A stretch of DNA of 64,000 nt. Source: Streptomyces sp. STR69. GTDB lineage: Bacteria > Actinomycetota > Actinomycetes > Streptomycetales > Streptomycetaceae. Made by a program: the position numbers and the translations under genes. Below, piece after piece: positions 7,565 through 15,226 of the stretch. The stretch is taken from the NCBI RefSeq assembly GCF_024519455.1, contig NZ_JALJRY010000022.1:1-64000 (forward strand), given 5' to 3'. The notes below the pieces were generated by a model that worked only from the letters and a program-made list of their open reading frames with translations, was not told the DNA's origin and did no database searches. Positions within the stretch are counted from its first letter, which is position 1; the number at the start of each line of letters is the position of its first letter.

Positions 7565-8206
7565 TCACCTGGTCAGGCCGTGGCGTACGGCGAACAGGGC
7601 GGCCTGGGTGCGGTCCGCCAGGTCGAGCTTCATGAGGATGTTCGAGACATGCGTCTTGACCGTCTTCTCGGAGAGCACCAGGGCGCGGGCTATCTCGCGG
7701 TTGGAGCGGCCGTCCGCGATCAGGCCGAGCACCTCGCGCTCCCGCTCCGTGAGCGAACCGCCTCTCCCCTGGCCCGAGTTGGACTCCTCCTGGGACAACA
7801 GGACGCCGGCGACCTCGGGTTGGAGCAGGATGTGGCCGGCGTGGACCGAGCGGATGGCGCCGGCCAGGGCGTCCGGGTCCACGTCCTTGTAGACGTAGCC
7901 GGCGGCGCCCGCGCGCAGGGCCGGGATCACCGTGCGCTGTTCGGTGAAGCTGGTGACGATCAGCACGCGCGCGGGGTGGTCGAGTTCGCGGAGTCTGCGC
8001 AGCGCGTCGATGCCGTCCATGCCCGGCATCTTGACGTCCATGAGGACGACGTCGGGCTTCAACTCCTCGGTGCGGGCGACTCCTTCGGCGCCGTCGGCCG
8101 CCTCGCCGACGACCTCGATGTCGTCCTGCACCTCCAGGAAGGTGCGCAGGCCCCGCCGGACGACCTGGTGGTCGTCGACGATCAGCACCTTGATTGCGTC
8201 AGCCAC
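7565..8206 (-). CDS. NarL/LuxR-family response regulator
   Basis: 213 residues. The receiver domain (1-120) has Asp11-Asp12, phospho-acceptor Asp57 (VLMDVKMPG), Thr85 and Lys107. A LuxR-type helix-turn-helix spans about 150-213 (LTEREREVLGLIADGRSNREIA). It partners the histidine kinase gene immediately upstream, which it overlaps by 8 nt, so the two are translationally coupled. The target genes are unknown; the neighbouring chaplins are candidates only by position. Confidence 0.95.
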   Translation of the reverse strand: MADAIKVLIVDDHQVVRRGLRTFLEVQDDIEVVGEAADGAEGVARTEELKPDVVLMDVKMPGMDGIDALRRLRELDHPARVLIVTSFTEQRTVIPALRAGAAGYVYKDVDPDALAGAIRSVHAGHILLQPEVAGVLLSQEESNSGQGRGGSLTEREREVLGLIADGRSNREIARALVLSEKTVKTHVSNILMKLDLADRTQAALFAVRHGLTR

Positions 8207-9344
8207 CGGGGACCTCCATCTCGATCGTGGTGCCCTTGCCGGGCGCCGATTCCACGGTGAGCGTGCCGCCGACGCCGTTCGTCCGGTCCCGCATGGAGAC
8301 CAGGCCCAGGTGGCGTCCCGCGCGGCGGATCGACTGGGGTTCGAAGCCGGTACCGTCGTCGGTGATCCGTAGGACCGCTCCGCAGCCGTGTCGCTCCAGG
8401 GTCACGGCGACGTGGTCCGCGCCGGAGTGCCGCAGCGCGTTGTGCAGGGCCTCCTGGGCGACGCGGAGCATGGCCTCCTCCTGGGCCGCGGGCAGAGCGC
8501 GGAAGCCGCGGCCGGTGAAGGTCACGCGTGCGGTGTGGGCGCGGTCGAGGACCTGGATCTGGGTGCGCAGGGTGGCGCTCAGTCCGTCCTCGTCGAGGGC
8601 GGCGGGGCGCAACTCGACGACGGCGGCGCGGAGTTCGTCGGCTGCCTCGGCGGCGAGCGCGGCCACCTGCTGGAGTTCGCCCTTGGCGCGGGAGGGGTCG
8701 CGGTCGACGAGGGTGGCGGCGGCCTGTGCGGTGAGGCGCAGGGAGAACAGCTTCTGGGCGACCGCGTCGTGCAGTTCGTGGGCCAGCCGGGAGCGCTCCT
8801 CGGCGATGGTCAGTTCGCGGCTGCGCTCGTAGAGGCGGGCGTTGGTGAGGGCGATGGCGGCGTGCTGGGCGAGGATCGAGAGCAGCTCCTCGTCCTCCTC
8901 CGTGAAGCCGCAACCACCCTCCGGCTTCGGGCAGTTCTTGTTGGCGAGGAACAGGGCGCCGATGACCTCGTCGTCGTCGCGGATGGGCAGGCCCAGGAAG
9001 TCGGACATGTCGGGGTGGGCCGAGGGCCAGCCCTCGAAGCGCGGGTCCTTGCGCACGTCCGCGAGCCGTTCGGCCTTGGCCTCGTGCAGCATCGCGGCGA
9101 GGATGCCGTGCTGGCGCGGGAGCGGGCCGATGGCCTTCCACTGGGCGTCGCTGACGCCGTCGACCACGAACTGGGCGAAGCCGCCGTGGTCGTCGGGGAC
9201 GCCGAGGGCGGCGTACTCGGCGTCGAGCAGCTCGCGGGCCGAGGCGACGATCGTCTTGAGGACGTCGCGCACCTCCAGGTGCCTGCTCATGGCCAGCAGT
9301 GCGGAACTCACCGCCGCGAGGCCGGACCGTGGACCTTGACTCAT
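8199..9344 (-). CDS. GAF-domain sensor histidine kinase (HisKA_3)
   Basis: 381 residues with no membrane segment, so a cytosolic sensor. A GAF domain (about 25-170) precedes the HisKA_3 dimerisation helix with phospho-acceptor His192 in AHELHD, and a HATPase domain containing DGTGF. The GAF domain carries NKNCPKPEGGC (about 136-145), two Cys that could sense redox state or bind metal; this is inference. ATG 9344 was chosen as the family start; the frame continues far upstream without coding character. It is coupled to the response regulator gene. Confidence 0.94.
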   Translation of the reverse strand: MSQGPRSGLAAVSSALLAMSRHLEVRDVLKTIVASARELLDAEYAALGVPDDHGGFAQFVVDGVSDAQWKAIGPLPRQHGILAAMLHEAKAERLADVRKDPRFEGWPSAHPDMSDFLGLPIRDDDEVIGALFLANKNCPKPEGGCGFTEEDEELLSILAQHAAIALTNARLYERSRELTIAEERSRLAHELHDAVAQKLFSLRLTAQAAATLVDRDPSRAKGELQQVAALAAEAADELRAAVVELRPAALDEDGLSATLRTQIQVLDRAHTARVTFTGRGFRALPAAQEEAMLRVAQEALHNALRHSGADHVAVTLERHGCGAVLRITDDGTGFEPQSIRRAGRHLGLVSMRDRTNGVGGTLTVESAPGKGTTIEMEVPGG

Positions 9345-9527
9345 GTCCTCACGGTACCGGCGGGGTGTGACAACGCGGATCGGGCCGGTGGCGGCCGTCG
9401 TCTGGTCCGGAAGGCCTAGGGCGAAGGGCCCCGGTGGACTGCGGCCCGCGTCCGACGCGGTGGGGGCGGTCCCGTTCCTACGTTGGGGGCACGCCGATGG
9501 CGGCGTAGTGACGAGGGGACGTGTGTC

Positions 9528-10223
9528 ATGTCGGTGGCGATCATCACGGGGGCGTCGAAGGGGCTGGGGCGGGCGCTCGCAGAGGCGCTGGCCGCACGGG
9601 GCTGGGACCTGGTGCTCGACGCGAGGACCGAGGGGGTGCTGAGGGAGACCGCGGGGGCTGTCGGCGCGTACGGCGCGCGCGTGGAGGCTGTCCCGGGGGA
9701 TGTCACGGATCCCGTACACCGCGCCGAGCTGGTGGCCGCGGCGGGGAAACTGGGCGGCGTCGACCTGGTCGTGAGCAACGCGAGCGCGCTGGGTGCCGAG
9801 CCGCTCGTACGGCTTGAGGAGCTGCCCCTGGACGGGTTGCGGCGGGCGCTGGAGGTGAACGTGGTGGCCGCCCTGGGCCTGGTCCAGGAGGCGCTGCCGC
9901 TGCTGCGGGCCTCGCGGGCCGGTGCGGTGATCGCGGTCAGTTCGGACGCGGCTGCCGAGGCCTACGAGACGTGGGGCGGCTACGGGGCGTCCAAGGCGGC
10001 CCTCGACCAGCTCGTGGCGGTGCTCGGCGCGGAGGAGCCCGGGCTGCGGGTGTGGGCGGTGGACCCCGGGGACATGGGCACGGACCTGTACGCGGCGGCC
10101 GTACCGGACGACGACGATCCGCGGCCTGAGCCGGTCGCGGTGGTGCCGGCCTTCCTGCGGCTGCTGGACGAGCGGCCGGCGAGCGGTCGCTATGGAGCCC
10201 CGGCCCTGCTGGAGGAGCGATGA
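9528..10223 (+). CDS. Short-chain dehydrogenase/reductase
   Basis: 231 residues with the Rossmann motif TGASKGLG (about 7-14), NAS in place of NAG, a catalytic Ser in SSDAA and YGASK as the Tyr/Lys pair. The substrate is unknown. GAGGGG lies upstream of ATG 9528. Its stop overlaps the start of the QueA-like gene (ATGA, 10220-10223), so the two are translationally coupled, and the SDR may act on a product or substrate of that enzyme. Confidence 0.9.
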   Translation: MSVAIITGASKGLGRALAEALAARGWDLVLDARTEGVLRETAGAVGAYGARVEAVPGDVTDPVHRAELVAAAGKLGGVDLVVSNASALGAEPLVRLEELPLDGLRRALEVNVVAALGLVQEALPLLRASRAGAVIAVSSDAAAEAYETWGGYGASKAALDQLVAVLGAEEPGLRVWAVDPGDMGTDLYAAAVPDDDDPRPEPVAVVPAFLRLLDERPASGRYGAPALLEER

Positions 10224-11311
10224 CGGTGGCCGTGCGCGTACCCGAGGAGCTGTCCGCGCGCGTGCCGGCCGAGCAGCGCGGGCCCGGGCTCGACCGGGAT
10301 GCCGTACGACTGCTCGTGTCGCGAGGTACCGAGGTGTCGCATCACGGGTTCGGGGAGTTGCCGCGGCTGCTGCGGGCCGGGGATCTGCTGGTCGTGAACA
10401 CGTCGCCGACGTTGGCCGCCGCGGTGGACGGGTGGATCGGGCACGCGCGCGTGGTGGTGCATTTCTCGACGCGGGGCGATGACGGGCGGTGGGCGGTCGA
10501 GCTGCGGGAGCCGGACGGGAAGGGCACCTCACGCGCGCGTGCGGGCGGCCCGGCGGGGACGGAGGTGCGGCTGCCCGGGGACGCGCGGCTGGCCCTGGAG
10601 GAGCCGCTGAGCGCGCGGGGTGAGCGCTTGTGGTGGGCCCGGGTGTCCGGTTCGGGGGTGCCGGAGCTGTTGCGTGAGCACGGGCGGCCCATCCGTTACT
10701 CGTACACGGAGCGGGATCAGCCCTTGGCCGTCTATCAGACCGTGTTCTCGTTGCCGTCCGAGGACGGGGACGGCACGGGCAGTGCGGAGATGCCGAGTGC
10801 CGCGCGGCCCTTCACCGCGCGGATGGTGGCGGAGCTGGTGAGTCGGGGGGTGCAGTTCGCGCCGATCACCCTGCACACGGGAGTGGCGTCGGCCGAGGTG
10901 CACGAGCCGCCGTATCCGGAGCGGTTCGCGGTGTCGGAGGCGTCGGCCCGGTTGATCAACGCGGTCGGGGCCGGGGACGGGCGGGTGATCGCGGTGGGGA
11001 CCACCGCGGTGCGGGCGGTGGAGTCCGCCGCCGGGGACGACGGGGTCGTACGCGCGCGTGCCGGGTGGACGGATCTCGTCGTCACGCCGGAGCGGGGGGT
11101 GCGGGTGGTGGACGGGCTGCTGACGGGGCTGCACGAGCCGGAGGCCTCGCATCTCCTGATGCTGGAGGCGGTCGCCGGGCGGGCCGCTGTCGACCGCAGT
11201 TATGAGGAGGCGCTGCGCGGGCTCTACCTGTGGCACGAGTTCGGGGACGTGCACCTCATCCTCCCGGAGGAGGATCCTCACAGAGTGCGTTGCGCAAGCA
11301 ACTGCGAGTGA
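10220..11311 (+). CDS. queA: QueA-family S-adenosylmethionine:tRNA ribosyltransferase-isomerase
   Basis: 363 residues. In queuosine synthesis QueA transfers the ribosyl part of SAM to preQ1-modified tRNA. Recognisable blocks are the DLLVVNTSPTLAA region, the TARMVAELVSRGVQFAPITLHTG region and the GTTAVRAVES motif. It differs from classical QueA in detail (for example NTSPT for the usual NTKV motif). No other queuosine gene is visible here, so the substrate may differ. It is coupled by an ATGA overlap to the upstream SDR and is followed by a strong terminator. Confidence 0.82.
   Translation: MTVAVRVPEELSARVPAEQRGPGLDRDAVRLLVSRGTEVSHHGFGELPRLLRAGDLLVVNTSPTLAAAVDGWIGHARVVVHFSTRGDDGRWAVELREPDGKGTSRARAGGPAGTEVRLPGDARLALEEPLSARGERLWWARVSGSGVPELLREHGRPIRYSYTERDQPLAVYQTVFSLPSEDGDGTGSAEMPSAARPFTARMVAELVSRGVQFAPITLHTGVASAEVHEPPYPERFAVSEASARLINAVGAGDGRVIAVGTTAVRAVESAAGDDGVVRARAGWTDLVVTPERGVRVVDGLLTGLHEPEASHLLMLEAVAGRAAVDRSYEEALRGLYLWHEFGDVHLILPEEDPHRVRCASNCE
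10442..10453. repeat. Iterated 12-bp palindrome CACGCGCGCGTG (representative copy)
   Basis: Perfectly self-complementary 12-mer. Other exact copies begin at 10530, 18281, 21253, 24502, 26367, 39578, 41177, 43128, 44505, 44874, 45932 and 53931. Copies with one end base changed begin at 11049, 37774, 41817, 46377 and 46530. They occur on both coding strands and mostly inside genes. The list was made by eye and may be incomplete. Confidence 0.75.
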
Positions 11312-11396
11312 GGTTGCCGCCTCGCCGATGTGAGCCCGCACATAGGGCGCAGATCACGTACTAGGACACATAGGAGATAAACCCGACCCGCTTGAG

Positions 11397-11426
11397 CGGG
11401 ACAGACGGTCCCGTCTGTCCCGTTTT
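11397..11426 (+). terminator. Intrinsic terminator after the QueA-like gene
   Basis: A perfect 12-bp stem (11397-11408 with 11411-11422) is followed by TTTT. It separates this operon from the lytic transglycosylase promoter. Confidence 0.88.
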
Positions 11427-11467
11427 GCCCTTCCCTGGTCCACTACCGGGGATCGTACGTCACACCT

Positions 11468-11496
11468 TTGCCACAGGTTTTTGCGACCGCTAAGAA
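11468..11496 (+). promoter_or_regulatory. Promoter of the lytic transglycosylase gene
   Basis: TTGCCA (11468-11473) and TAAGAA (11491-11496) are separated by 17 nt. Transcription would begin near 11503, giving a 5' leader of about 107 nt. Confidence 0.6.
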
Positions 11497-11513
11497 TTGC
11501 AGCCGTCGCTCAG

Positions 11514-11539
11514 CGCCGCGGATCCCGTCCGCGGCGTTT
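11514..11539 (+). promoter_or_regulatory. Hairpin with T run in the 5' leader (possible attenuator)
   Basis: A 9-bp stem (11514-11522 with 11528-11536) with a 5-nt loop is followed by TTT, and lies between the predicted promoter and the start codon. It could terminate transcripts early or shape the leader. I looked for the conserved core of the c-di-AMP riboswitch known upstream of some Streptomyces cell-wall hydrolases and did not find it. Confidence 0.4.
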
Positions 11540-11609
11540 GTGCCGGAAGCACCCGCGTCCCCGCCGGACGAAGAGCGACCTCCGCGCAATTCGAAGAGGT
11601 CCATCCGCC

Positions 11610-12371
11610 ATGCCCAAGAACACGAACACTCCTGGTCATAGTCGCCTGACCAAGCTGAACAAGCTGACGAAGCAGCACAAGATCGCGCTCGCCGGTGTCG
11701 CCACGCTCGGCGCCGCCGCCCTCGCCTTCTCCGCGGTGCCCAGCGAGGCGGGGACGACCACCAGCGACGCCGCGTCCACGGCGAAGGTGGCGTACAGCTC
11801 GGAGCCCATCAAGGGCGTCAAGGCCAGCGTCACCGACCAGCTCGCCGGTGCCAGTGTGAAGACCGAGGCGATCCAGGCGAAGGCCGACGCGAAGGCGAAG
11901 GCGGCGAAGGCCAAGGCGGACGCCGTCGCGAAGAAGAAGGCCGCCGAAGCCGCCGCCAAGAAGAAGGCGGAGGCCGCGCGCAAGGCCAAGAAGGCCGCGA
12001 GCCGCTCCGCCGAGCGCGTCAAGCTCCAGCCCGTCGCCGCGACGACCTACGCCAACAACCTCAACGGCTGGATCAACCACGCCCTGGCGATCATGAAGCA
12101 GAAGGGCATCCCGGGCTCGTACAACGGCCTGTACAAGAACATCATGCGGGAGTCCTCGGGCAACCCGAGCGCCGTCAACGGCTGGGACGTCAACGCGGTC
12201 AACGGCACACCGTCGATCGGTCTGCTCCAGGTCATCCAGCCGACGTTCAACGCGTACCACGTCTCCGGTACCTCGACGAACATCTACGACCCGGTCGCCA
12301 ACATCACCGCCGCGGCCAACTACGCCGCCGCGCGGTACGGCTCGATCGACAACGTCAACAGCGCGTACTGA
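11610..12371 (+). CDS. Secreted lytic transglycosylase (SLT domain)
   Basis: 253 residues. A basic N-terminus and hydrophobic segment (about 24-45) form a long signal peptide. A Lys/Ala-rich stretch (about 84-135) is likely a helical, wall-binding spacer. The C-terminal SLT domain (about 145-253) has catalytic Glu181 (MRESSGNPSAVN) and SIGLLQV. It should cleave peptidoglycan glycan strands outside the cell. ATG 11610 was chosen because AGAGG precedes it. It has its own promoter and leader hairpin. Confidence 0.92.
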   Translation: MPKNTNTPGHSRLTKLNKLTKQHKIALAGVATLGAAALAFSAVPSEAGTTTSDAASTAKVAYSSEPIKGVKASVTDQLAGASVKTEAIQAKADAKAKAAKAKADAVAKKKAAEAAAKKKAEAARKAKKAASRSAERVKLQPVAATTYANNLNGWINHALAIMKQKGIPGSYNGLYKNIMRESSGNPSAVNGWDVNAVNGTPSIGLLQVIQPTFNAYHVSGTSTNIYDPVANITAAANYAAARYGSIDNVNSAY

Positions 12372-12414
12372 GACGCGTACCGAGGCCTCCGGCGGACCTC
12401 TGGGTCTCGGTATC

Positions 12415-12461
12415 GACGCCGAAGGGCGGCACCCGTGTGAGGGGCGCCGCCCTTCGGCGTC
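12415..12461. terminator. Bidirectional hairpin terminator
   Basis: A perfect 16-bp stem (12415-12430 with 12446-12461) lies between the convergent transglycosylase and FHA-ABC genes. Confidence 0.8.
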
Positions 12462-12473
12462 GTACGGAACCGG

Positions 12474-14993
12474 CTACTTGCGCATGACCTCCGGCTCGTG
12501 CCGGCGCAGGAAGCGGGCCACGAAGATGCCGCAGATGATGCCGAGGGCGATCAGGGCGGCCATGTCCATGCCCCAGGCGCCGACGGTGTGCTCCCACAGC
12601 GGGTCCGTGCTGTCGCCCGGCTTGGGCGGGCTGATCTTGTTGAAGTCCAGCGTGGCGCCCGCGGCACCGACCGCCCAGCGCGAGGGCATCAGGTACGAGA
12701 ACTGGTTGACGCCGATCGCGCCGTTCAGCGTGAACAGGCAGCCGGTGAACACGACCTGGATGATCGCGAACATCACCAGCAGCGGCATGGTCTTCTCGGC
12801 GGTCTTCACCAGCGAGGAGATGATCAGGCCGAACATCATCGCGGTGAAGCCGAGGCCCATGATCGGGATGCACAGCTCGAACATGGTCTGGCTGCCGAGG
12901 ACCAGGCCCTGCTTCGGGATCTCCCGGCTGGAGAAGCCGATGACACCGACCATCAGGCCCTGGAGCGCGGTGATCACGCCGAGCACGAACACCTTGGACA
13001 TCAGGTACGCGGAACGGGACAGCCCCGTCGCGCGCTCCCGTTCGTAGATGACCCGTTCCTTGATCAGCTCACGGACCGAGTTGGCCGCGCCGGCGAAGCA
13101 GGCGCCGACCGCGAGGATCAGCAGGACCGTGGTGGCCGTGCCGTTGGGGATGATCTGGCCGTTCGCCCTGGGCGGGTTGGGCAGCAGGCTGTTGCCCGAG
13201 TCGATGAGCAGGCTCACCGCGCCGAGCACGCCCGGCAGGATCACCATCAGGGCCAGGAAGCCCTTGTCGGAGGCGATCACCGTGACGTAGCGGCGCACCA
13301 GCGTGACGAACTGCGACATCCAGCCCTGTGGCTTCGGCGGTTTCATGGCCTGCATCGGCGGCATCTGTACGGACTGCGGAGCAATCGCGTCGATGTCGGC
13401 GGCGTACATCTGGTAGTGCTGCGAGCCCTTCCAGCGGCCCGCCCAGTCGTAGTCGCGGTAGTTCTCGAAGGCGGAGAAGACATCGGCCCAGGTGTCGTAG
13501 CCGAAGAAGTTCAGCGCCTCCTCGGGCGGGCCGAAGTAGGCGACGGCACCGCCCGGAGCCATCACCAACAGCTTGTCGCAGATCGCCAGTTCGGCCACGG
13601 AGTGGGTGACGACGAGGACCGTGCGGCCGTCGTCGGCGAGGCCGCGCAGCAGCTGCATGACATCGCGGTCCATGCCCGGGTCGAGGCCCGAGGTGGGCTC
13701 GTCCAGGAAGATCAGCGAGGGCTTGGTGAGGAGTTCCAGGGCCACCGAGACCCGCTTGCGCTGGCCACCGGAGAGAGAAGTGATCTTCTTCTCCTTGTGG
13801 ATGTCGAGCTTCAGCTCGCGCAGCACCTCGTCGATGCGGGTCTCGCGCTCGTCGCCGGTGGTGTCGGCGGGAAAGCGCAGCTTGGCCGCGTACTTGAGGG
13901 CCTTCTTGACGGTCAGTTCCTTGTGCAGGATGTCGTCCTGCGGGACCAGACCGATGCGCTGGCGCAGCTCGGCGAACTGCTTGTACAGGTTGCGGTTGTC
14001 GTAGAGGACGTCGCCCTGGTTGGCGGGCCGGTAGCCGGTGAGCGCCTTGAGCAGGGTCGACTTGCCGGAGCCCGACGGGCCGATGACCGCGATCAGCGAC
14101 TTCTCCGGTACGCCGAAGGAGACGTCCTTGAGGATCTGCTTGCCGCCGTCGACCGTCACCGTCAAGTGCCGGGCGGAGAAGGAGACTTCACCGGTGTCGA
14201 CGAACTCTTCGAGCCGGTCCCCGACCAGGCGGAACGTGGAGTGGCCGACGCCGACGATGTCGTTCGGGCCGAGCAGCGCCGAGCCGCCCTTGGTGATCGG
14301 CTGACCGTTGACGTACGTGCCGTTGTGCGAGCCCAGGTCACGGATCTCGAAGCGGCCGTCCAGCGTCGCGTGGAACTCGGCGTGGTAGCGCGAGACTTGG
14401 AGGTCGGAGACCACCAACTCGTTCTCCAGCGCACGGCCGATGCGCATCACACGGTCCAGCGAGAACTGGTGGAACGTGGTCGGGCTGCGGTCGCCGTAGA
14501 CCGGCGGCGCCCCCGCGCCGACACCGGGTCCCGGCTGCTGCGGAATCTGCGAGGCGGCGGGCGGCTGGAAACGCTGCTGCTCCGGCGTCTGCTGCTGCGG
14601 CGGCGCCTGTTGGGCCCAGCCGGGGCCCGCGCCCTGTGCCGCGTACGGCTGTTGCTGCGGCTGGGCCTGCGGGCTCGCCACGGAGGCGGCGGCGCCGGAC
14701 AGGCTCAGCTGCGGGCCGTCGGTCGCGTTGCCCAGATGCACGGACGAGCCGGGGCCGATCTCCATCTGATGGATGCGCTGCCCCTGCACGAACGTGCCGT
14801 TGGTGCTGCCGTGGTCGTCGATGACCCAACTCCGGCCGCTCCAGCTGATCGTGGCGTGCCGCCAGGAGACCCTGGCGTCGTCGACCACGACGTCCCCCTG
14901 CGGATCACGTCCGAGGGTGTAGGTCCTGGACGCGTCGAGCGTCCAGGTCCGTCCATTCAATTCCAGTACGAGTTCCGGCACTCCATGCCCCAC
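12474..14993 (-). CDS. FHA-FHA-ABC transporter fusion (Rv1747-like)
   Basis: 839 residues. Two forkhead-associated domains (about 25-80 and 183-240; core motifs GSTNGT at 62-67 and GSHNGT at 221-226) are joined by a Gln/Pro-rich linker (about 105-165). An ABC domain follows (Walker A GPSGSGKS 305-312, LSGGQRKR, LDEPTSGLDPG) and then an ABC-2 permease with about six membrane segments. FHA domains bind phosphothreonine, so export is probably controlled by Ser/Thr kinases, as described for mycobacterial Rv1747. The substrate is unknown. GTG 14993 has GGGGGA upstream; GTG 14981 is an alternative. Confidence 0.93.
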   Translation of the reverse strand: MGHGVPELVLELNGRTWTLDASRTYTLGRDPQGDVVVDDARVSWRHATISWSGRSWVIDDHGSTNGTFVQGQRIHQMEIGPGSSVHLGNATDGPQLSLSGAAASVASPQAQPQQQPYAAQGAGPGWAQQAPPQQQTPEQQRFQPPAASQIPQQPGPGVGAGAPPVYGDRSPTTFHQFSLDRVMRIGRALENELVVSDLQVSRYHAEFHATLDGRFEIRDLGSHNGTYVNGQPITKGGSALLGPNDIVGVGHSTFRLVGDRLEEFVDTGEVSFSARHLTVTVDGGKQILKDVSFGVPEKSLIAVIGPSGSGKSTLLKALTGYRPANQGDVLYDNRNLYKQFAELRQRIGLVPQDDILHKELTVKKALKYAAKLRFPADTTGDERETRIDEVLRELKLDIHKEKKITSLSGGQRKRVSVALELLTKPSLIFLDEPTSGLDPGMDRDVMQLLRGLADDGRTVLVVTHSVAELAICDKLLVMAPGGAVAYFGPPEEALNFFGYDTWADVFSAFENYRDYDWAGRWKGSQHYQMYAADIDAIAPQSVQMPPMQAMKPPKPQGWMSQFVTLVRRYVTVIASDKGFLALMVILPGVLGAVSLLIDSGNSLLPNPPRANGQIIPNGTATTVLLILAVGACFAGAANSVRELIKERVIYERERATGLSRSAYLMSKVFVLGVITALQGLMVGVIGFSSREIPKQGLVLGSQTMFELCIPIMGLGFTAMMFGLIISSLVKTAEKTMPLLVMFAIIQVVFTGCLFTLNGAIGVNQFSYLMPSRWAVGAAGATLDFNKISPPKPGDSTDPLWEHTVGAWGMDMAALIALGIICGIFVARFLRRHEPEVMRK

Positions 14994-15181
14994 TGAGTAG
15001 TCCCCCGAGTTACCCCCATCACAGGGAGTCTAGGGATGTCGAACATCGTCGGGAACTATTTCAGGCTGCACCCCCTGACCGAAAGTCGGGCCTTGTGATG
15101 AGCACGCTGTTACGCGTTCGGCGGTTCCGTTGACGGGGTGGAAACCGACCCGGAGAGTGGTAATCCACGCGAGGGGGACAT

Positions 15182-15201
15182 GCGTGGTGTCCGCACCACG
15201 C
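15182..15201 (+). promoter_or_regulatory. Inverted repeat upstream of the streptophobe gene
   Basis: GCGTGGTG and CACCACGC form 8-bp arms around TCCG, 26 nt before the start codon. It could be a leader hairpin or an operator. The rest of the 233-bp divergent intergenic region shows no promoter I would call with confidence. Confidence 0.35.
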
Positions 15202-15226
15202 CGTGCCGCGGATCGGGGGGTCTGCC

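Noticed and set aside
11312..11609. Possible c-di-AMP riboswitch before the lytic transglycosylase gene
   Set aside because: The conserved core expected for that riboswitch class was not found; only a simple hairpin is supported.
12498..14996. An 832-codon open frame on the plus strand
   Set aside because: It is antisense to the FHA-ABC gene, which has complete domains; the antisense product is His/Arg/Asp-rich nonsense.
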